Notes under the pieces: generated by a model | The model's input: only the letters and a program-made list of their open reading frames with translations | Databases searched by the model: none | Told to the model about the DNA's origin: nothing | Part shown: positions 58,188 through 64,000 of the stretch, piece by piece | Numbering within the stretch: position 1 is the first letter of the stretch | How the letters are laid out: each line of letters starts with the position of its first letter | DNA from: Stomorhina lunata | Lineage: Eukaryota; Arthropoda; Insecta; Diptera; Rhiniidae | NCBI GenBank assembly: GCA_933228675.1 | Contig: OW121742.1 | Location: 113,303,355-113,367,354 of the forward strand | Length of the DNA: 64,000 nucleotides | Reading direction: 5' to 3' | Made by a program: the position numbers and the translations under genes

Positions 58188-59380
58188 TAGTTATCATAGT
58201 TTCTAATTTAATAGCTTTTAACTGGCCTTTGCTGCATTTTTTTTTTTGGTTTCCGGGAGTGTTTTTTATAAGAAAGCCATAGCCAAATATGAAACGATTC
58301 CTATAAAATTTGATATACTGACCAATAGTTGCATAAAACTTGTATATTCTAAATTTAGCCGTCATAGCTATTGCAATTTTATTAAATTTATCAGCATTCA
58401 TGTGTCTCCCGGGGCGGAGTTTTATGGGGCTCTAACTAAATGTGAACCGATTTCGCCCATTTTTAGTACACAACTTCAGATACATATCAAAAATACTTTT
58501 ATGCAATTTTGTCTTCCTAGCTCTTGTAGTTAACGAGCTATCTGACGGACAGACGGACATAAACCGTCTTTCCTTTTTGTATTTTTGTGTTTCCGTAATT
58601 TGTTTATATGGGAGCTATGGTCAAATGGTGACCGATTGTAACACACTGGCTAGTATTCACATAAGACTTCCTTGTGCTAAATTTAGCGGTCAAAGATATT
58701 ACAGTTTATCATTTATTGGCATTTAAGTGTATTTCAGGCGGAATTAAACCCTTGACGTATCAATTAGCGAAACGAAGTTCGCCTCCAACTGTTCGCATAC
58801 AACTTGCATTAAACGAACCAGTTTTGATGCTTAAGAACAGTCGCAAAACGAGTCAGACTCGTTATAATCATGTCAGGAACAGAAATTGTACCAGGAGTCA
58901 GACTCGTGATAATCATGTTAGGCACAGAAATTGTACTACGAGTCAGACTCGTGGAAATACGTCAAGGGGTTAAGGCTGTTTCTGTAAGTTTTTTGTATGG
59001 GAGCTATGGTTAAATGTGAACCGATTTCGATGAAATTTTATATGCTGTCTATATACCAAATTCTGTCATCATAGCTGTTATAATTTGTCATTTATTAGCA
59101 AATAAACGATTAGCCTAGACGAGGTTATACGGGAGCTATGGTCAAATGTGAACCGATTTTGCCCGATTTCAATACCAAAATTTTCCAAGAAATGAAGAAT
59201 ATTTGTGCCAAATTTCAGTGACCTACATCCTTTTGTTAAGGTTTTATCGTGCCGACAACAGACAGAGAGACAGACGGACATCGCTCAATCGTCTTAGAAT
59301 TTCATAATGATTCAGGATATACTTCAATTTTGGAATGACAATCTCCCATTCCCCCATTTTTTTTTATGGTGGGTATAAAA
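58188..59380 (+). repeat. Interspersed fly repeat, second long copy, interrupted by a MITE
   Basis: It aligns with 38730-39545 from CATAGTTTCTAATTTAATAGC to GGTGGGTATAAAAAG. It is truncated at its 5' end, where the SINE abuts it, and split by the TTAA element at 58748-58969. It contains GACAGACGGACAT near 59272. Confidence 0.75.
58748..58969. mobile_element. 222-bp piggyBac-like MITE with TTAA target duplication
   Basis: TTAA flanks both ends (58744-58747 and 58970-58973). The inverted ends share CCCTTGACGTAT. The related repeat at 38603-39545 lacks this segment at the matching place (GTGGAATTTAGGCCG near 39084), giving an empty-site comparison. The interior has three copies of AGTCAGACTCGT spaced about 38-40 bp apart. 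TTAA targets are characteristic of piggyBac. No coding capacity. Confidence 0.85.
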
Positions 59381-59422
59381 AGTCAGTTATCAGAAATGCA
59401 ATAGCGGGAAATTGAGTAATGA

Positions 59423-60249
59423 GTTATTACAAAAATCTAAACTCTGCCTTCCCTTCCTTGAGAAAAATTCAAAATTTACTTACTTATTTACTTACTCCCA
59501 ATTTGCAAACTAAATATTTATTTAAAACACTCCCCACAATTTAATATTAGTTCTATTACGAAAATCTAATTTCATTATGATCTCACCCACAAACAAATAA
59601 AATTTATAATACTTTTTTTTTAAACAATAATTCTGCAATATTCACACCTTGTGCCAAGTCTCAAAGGATTAATTTGTTCTTGAGGGGCTTCTAGGTTTTG
59701 TTTTTTTTTTTTCTATTTATTTAACTTTGTTTAGTTTTTGAAAGTTTTGCTATACTTTGATATAGAAAAATCACTTATTCTTCAAGTTCTCATACTCTAT
59801 TTATTATTTAAAAAAGGAATGAATTTTTTAATAGCAACAACCAAACGCATTTCTATCGTTTGGAAATAAGAACAAGACCGAGAATATTGTAAAATATAGA
59901 AAAAAGTTTATAAATAACAAGCAAATAATACCGTTACAAGGATACGACTGACGAGCAACTACTACGAAAAGGATACTGGCTGGTGTGTGTTTACTCTAGA
60001 CTCACTATATGCCAAAACTCTGTCTATATGCAGGCTCAAAGGAAGGCAAGCGGGCCAGGAGGCAAAAGCAAACAAAATGTAGGAAGGAATAAAATAAACA
60101 ACGAACAAGAAAGTGCAGTCAGTAATATCTTCGAATATTTATATTACACATTTTTGTGAAGTCAGTGAAAAGTGTTGAGGCACAATTTTAGGGTTTTTTG
60201 GTAGTTATGTTTACTCCTTTTTAGGTACCTTTTTCAAATACCATCACTT
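59423..60249. other. Spacer, no gene seen
   Basis: AT-rich with no supported coding frame or element end. Confidence 0.45.
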
Positions 60250-60453
60250 TTAACCCTTAAGCGAACAAAAAGACGTATCTACATAAGCGAACCCCAGTTC
60301 CTGGCTGAGACTTCTTATATTTTGTATGGATTTAATAGGATTTTTATAAAATTTCCAAAAGAATCTTGTGTTGCGTTTTACATTATATTTGTCCTTACAA
60401 ATAGCACACTTGGATTTGTTTTTTAAGATGTCAGGACCGATTTCTTGCCTCAA
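60250..60453 (-). pseudogene. Possible C-terminus of a piggyBac transposase
   Basis: The minus-strand frame contains KNKSKCAICKDKYNVKRNTR followed by FFWKFYKNP. This resembles the Cys-rich C-terminal domain of piggyBac transposases (C..C.......TR..C..C...), with the third and fourth Cys apparently replaced by Trp and Tyr. Its position beside the left end fits a gene reading leftward. The frame runs into the terminal repeat, so the true stop is unclear. The rest of the transposase is not recognised. Confidence 0.4.
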
Positions 60454-60493
60454 AATGGGTTTAGGTTCCTATACAAAATTAAAAACTATTATA

Positions 60494-61788
60494 AAGAGCG
60501 CTCTAAATAAAATTTGTAGTTGGATTTTCTTAAATAAAAACCAAACCTTTTAATATAAAAACTCTACAAAATACGCAAATATAATGACATATTATACAAA
60601 TCAATTAGCATTAAAATGTTTACTTAGTACTCGGGTTTTGCAAAATTATCGACTTTTTTCGGAAACCCTCCCATTAAAAATTTTACAGTTGCTTCTGATA
60701 CCTTTTTGGAGCATGTGTTCCTCCTGCGCTTAAAATCGGACATGTTCTTGGAAATCTTTTCTGTGTTCTTCAATTCCTTTTTTAAAAGAGCCCAATACCT
60801 TTCCACAGGCCGACGTTCTGGACAGTTAGGTGGATTTGCCTCTCGTGGTACAAAAATGACATTATTCTTTGAGTACCACTCAAGTGCCTTTTTTCCATAA
60901 TGGCATGAAGCCAAATCGGGCCAAAAAAATGTAGTCACTCTGTGCTCTCTTAAAAAGGGTAACAACCGTTTTTGTAGGCACTCCTTTATATAAATTTCTG
61001 TGTTTATTGTGCCAGATGCCACAAATACTTTACTTCTTTTGCAACAACTACAAATAGCTTGCCACACGAGAAACTTCTTAGGGAATTTTGTTTGTTTTTT
61101 TGTGCGAAACTCTTGCCGAACATTGCCCCGTTTATCAGCAACATAAAAATCTTGACCAGGAAGTTGAGAAAAGTCTGCCAGTACGTATGTTTCATCATCC
61201 ATCACACAACAGGTGTATTTTTTTATAAAATCAGACTTCAATTTTTTCGCTCGTTTTTTTGCTTCTAAGTTCTTTATAGCATTACGATCTGGAACCTTTT
61301 GGACTGTGTATGTCTTCAGTCCAGCATAAGCTTTGACTCTATGTGCAAAATTCGTAGAACATTTCACCGTACGAGCTGCTTTTCTTAAAGAGGTGTAAGG
61401 CGCTCTTCGAAAGAGTCGCTCGACTTCTTTTGCCTTACCAATATCTGTAGGACCTTTTTTCCTCCCTGATCCAGGTTTTCTTTCAATGCTCAGGTTTTTC
61501 TTATACCGTCTGATGGCATTAGAAACCGTTCAAGGGTCAACTTTCAAATTTTTAGCTATTTTTTTAAAAGTCCATGACGGATTTTTTGAAAAGTTTTAAT
61601 TATATTTTCACGAACTTTTTTTTCGCAGTCCATTTTGATTGAAATAACTATTGAAAATTAATAATTTCTAAAATAATAGTATCTGGCATATCTATAGAAA
61701 CTAACTTGATCAAAAAATAAATTATTTCTTGCACTATGGATAAATTTTGTCTAAAATAGTAAATGCATATTTTTTTTAGAACACTCTT
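60494..61788 (-). mobile_element. Tc1/mariner element, DD37E type, copy 2 (inverted)
   Basis: The element is 1295 bp, from AAGAGCGCTCTAAA to ...TTTAGAACACTCTT on the plus strand, with TA at 60492-60493 and 61789-61790. It is nearly identical to 46735-48023, inverted and 12.5 kb away, and sits inside the piggyBac-like element. Confidence 0.9.
60624..61633 (-). pseudogene. DD37E Tc1/mariner transposase, nonsense-mutated
   Basis: From 61529 to 60624 the frame is open and keeps CCVMDDETYVLADFSQ, TFFWPDLASCHYG and RPVERYWALLKKEL, the complete DD37E triad. The A-run broken in copy 1 is intact here (seven A). The N-terminal part is broken: a TGA at 61532-61530 replaces the Gln codon of DPQTV, and small indels lie near 61555-61580. 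It is therefore inactive by different lesions from copy 1. Confidence 0.88.
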
Positions 61789-61860
61789 TATATTCTAAGC
61801 AATTTCCTTCAATTTTCTTTACCTAAATAGTTTTATTTCGAAAAGCTTTTATGTAGATCA

Positions 61861-61939
61861 TTGAAATTGTGTTGTTTTCTTTAATCTAGTACTAACTGTC
61901 GTAGTCGAAGTCGTTTATTCGACTAACGTAATAAGGCTG
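61861..61939. mobile_element. Half copy of the hairpin MITE
   Basis: Spacer plus one arm of the 48703-48842 element are present (TTAATCTAGTACTAACTGTCG through AATAAGGCTG). The other arm is missing. Confidence 0.75.
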
Positions 61940-62717
61940 ATTATAAAAGAAGCTTTGCCATTATGTCAATCATATTGTAAAAAAGTGCCAAGGTTCATCT
62001 GTACGACTTGTTTAAGGGTATATTTTCCAAGCACTTTGTGAACTGTTGACAATGATATCATAGAATCCGAATTTACTTGATAATAATTCACGTTTCGGAT
62101 GTTTGCTGTGGAATGCAGCGCTTGTTGCTTTTGAGCGTACAAACAAAACTAAGACCAATAGCCAATTATCTATTACATAAATCTAAAGTTGTAAAAAAGA
62201 TATCAAAGATGATTGTTCTTCCTGATCAATTGTATCGCACTGCAAGACGCATGAGCACGTTTTCATGCTGCTTTTCTGCTCAAATTTCGGTATATTTGTC
62301 GATTTCAGTTCCATAGATCCGAGATAGCATGTGTGTTGTTGTGGGTTGACCGCCGCAAATTTATGTACCTTTGGAACCATCCGGCTCTTCCATAGTCATT
62401 GGATTCCAAATCTGCTGTTTTTCCTCATAATTTTCATTTGATAAATCATTAACTTTTTGATTTCATTTGCTGTATTCTCTATATAATAGTATAGGGCCTG
62501 GCTGGGCCCTGGTGTAACAAACATGAACAAAAATGTTCGGAGAGTAATTACCACGCCCACAGGTAAAAAGTTGTAGATTATTTAAAATTTTTTTGGACAA
62601 AACACCTTCATTGAGGAACTTATAAAAGGCTATGGCGCTCCGCCTAAGATATCTGAGTAAAAAACTATAAAAATTCAAAAATCCCTGACCAGGCCCTGGT
62701 GTTCGCTTAAGGGTTAA

Positions 62718-63224
62718 TATTATATATAAACAAACTTTTACAAACTCTCTAATAAGTAAATATGTAACTTTTGACATACATACACATGTACCTTCCAACA
62801 AAGTTTACTTAAATAAAAACTTTAGTCAAGACAAAAACCACACCATTACATACCATGACCACGACCACCTGCTCGACAACAAAGTCTCAATGGGAACGAG
62901 TGTGTAAAATATGAACGTCACAGTTTCTGGCGATAATGGCAAACACCGTTTAAAATGTAATAAATACATTTTTAAGGCAGCCCACACACTATTTTCTTCA
63001 TTCCATGGAGGTATGAAGAAGCAAAAGGTCTTCTTAAAAGCAATAAGTGAAACAGCAAAAGGTTATGGAAGTGTTTATGGAGGAGAAAAAAGGTAAAACT
63101 AAACAAAACTGACAAAAATAATAATCGAATGAATCAACGAAAAGCAGCGCAGAAATTTGGAAAATTTATTGATTTATGGTAGCGTAACATTGTAACATAT
63201 ATAATAATAACAAGAATAATATGA
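62718..63224. other. Spacer, no gene seen
   Basis: No feature is supported. The 61-codon frame at 62911-63096 has no recognisable domain. Confidence 0.4.
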
Positions 63225-64000
63225 AATAATGGGTCAAGCTCGACTATAAGATACCCTGCAGGTAAGGCTAGTAGGATAGAGGCAAATAAGCACCTTCGCT
63301 TAGAAATATATAAAGGAGCTAGAATTGAATAGAAATATGATAATCCGAAAGATCACTCGAGACCCAAGAGGTCCATTGTGATCCTTCAACAAAGAATAGA
63401 AAAGAAGAGACTGTGAAAAGAAAAATATAGATGAAGAAGAAGAGTACCCTAGAGCGGTTCGCCTTCCATAGGATTACAGATAATGTTAAAATTTTTCTAA
63501 ACAATTTGTATACCCTTCACCACCATAGGTGGAAAGGGTATATTGGGTTTGTGCTGATGTTTGTAACCTGAAGTGAAATTACCTTCATTATAATCTACCT
63601 TGGTTAGTCCTGTACTTTGTTAAGAAGCATACATGGATAAACGGCCAGCCAGCAAGTCAGCCGGACGAACATTGTCAGCTAGTGATTCTGAGTCGATCGG
63701 TATACTTAAAGATGGGCCACAGACCAATATTTCTATGCTTTACAAAAATCAGCATAAGCCCAATATACCATTTCCAGCCAGCTGGACAAAATCGTCAGGG
63801 AGTGATTTTGAGTCGATCGTTATACTAAAAGATGGGTCTCATCAGCATAAACCCAATATACCCCTTCTCAGATGGGTCTCAGACTAATATTTCTATGCTT
63901 TACAAACGTCAGCATAAACTTAATATACCCCTACTAGCTAGCCGGCCGAACATCGCCAGGGAGTAATTTTGAGTCGATCAGTATACTAAAATATGGGTCT
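63225..64000. repeat. Interspersed fly repeat with about 120-160-bp tandem units, runs off the window
   Basis: GGGTCAAGCTCGACTATAAGATACCCTGC opens it and CACCACCATAGGTGGAAAGGGTA lies at 63518-63545. From 63680, units of the type AGTGATTTTGAGTCGATCG, GATGGGTCTCAGAC, CAGCATAAACCCAATATACCC repeat about three times (63675, 63800, 63960). It is related in style to the repeat at 2630-3350. Confidence 0.6.

Larger units (their letters stand above)
60254..62713. mobile_element. piggyBac-like element, defective, with nested insertions
   Basis: TTAA duplications lie at 60250-60253 and 62714-62717. The ends share a 14-bp inverted repeat CCCTTAAGCGAACA. Inside lie a complete DD37E Tc1/mariner copy (60494-61788) and half of a hairpin MITE (61861-61939). 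The remaining own sequence, about 1.1 kb, holds only a possible transposase C-terminus on the minus strand. Subterminal GGCCCTGGTGT motifs occur near 62505 and 62692. Confidence 0.78.

Noticed and set aside
62911..63096. 61-codon plus-strand frame
   Set aside because: No recognisable motif and no splice partners were found.

Overview
This window is nuclear DNA from a fly, most likely a calyptrate such as a blowfly (inference). It is very AT-rich, the genes have short GT-AG introns, the transposons are of dipteran type, and the two host genes are clear relatives of Drosophila genes. Only two protein-coding host genes can be supported. The first is a complete myopic/HD-PTP orthologue (mop, + strand, 14938-21856, 11 exons, about 1846 aa). 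The second is an MGAT4-family N-acetylglucosaminyltransferase (- strand, 31349-28127, 2 exons, 584 aa). They converge, tail to tail, about 6 kb apart.

Layout. 1-4.5 kb: arms of a long foldback element (1243-4540, arms about 1.19 kb) and the end of a second copy. 5.7-14.05 kb: three satellite blocks built on the palindromic core TTTTCTATAGAAAA with different linkers, plus a 12-bp minisatellite. 14.9-22.4 kb: mop. 22.5-24 kb: a LINE RNase H remnant split by a 172-bp MITE with perfect inverted ends. 25.7-27.6 kb: a fourth palindromic array. 28.1-31.4 kb: Mgat4, whose single intron is filled by a 23-bp minisatellite; a 220-bp repeat carrying nuclear-receptor-like DR1 motifs lies upstream. 34.3-37.8 kb: a fifth palindromic array with higher-order structure. 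38.6-64 kb: a transposon graveyard. It holds LINE reverse transcriptase and endonuclease fragments, one of them expanded as 226-bp tandem units. It also holds two dead DD37E Tc1/mariner copies in inverted orientation, scrambled mariner fragments, two tRNA-derived SINE copies, a piggyBac-like element with nested insertions, and several short MITEs.

How the parts relate. Mop is an ESCRT-associated Bro1 protein acting in endosomal sorting. Mgat4 is a Golgi N-glycan branching enzyme. Nothing in the sequence links them beyond adjacency. The most interesting features are structural: one palindromic core shared by five arrays (about 10 kb, roughly 16% of the window), inverted complementary minisatellites in the two introns flanking mop exons 3-4, and a series of nested insertions with readable target sites. 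I found no rRNA, no convincing functional tRNA and no CRISPR array.
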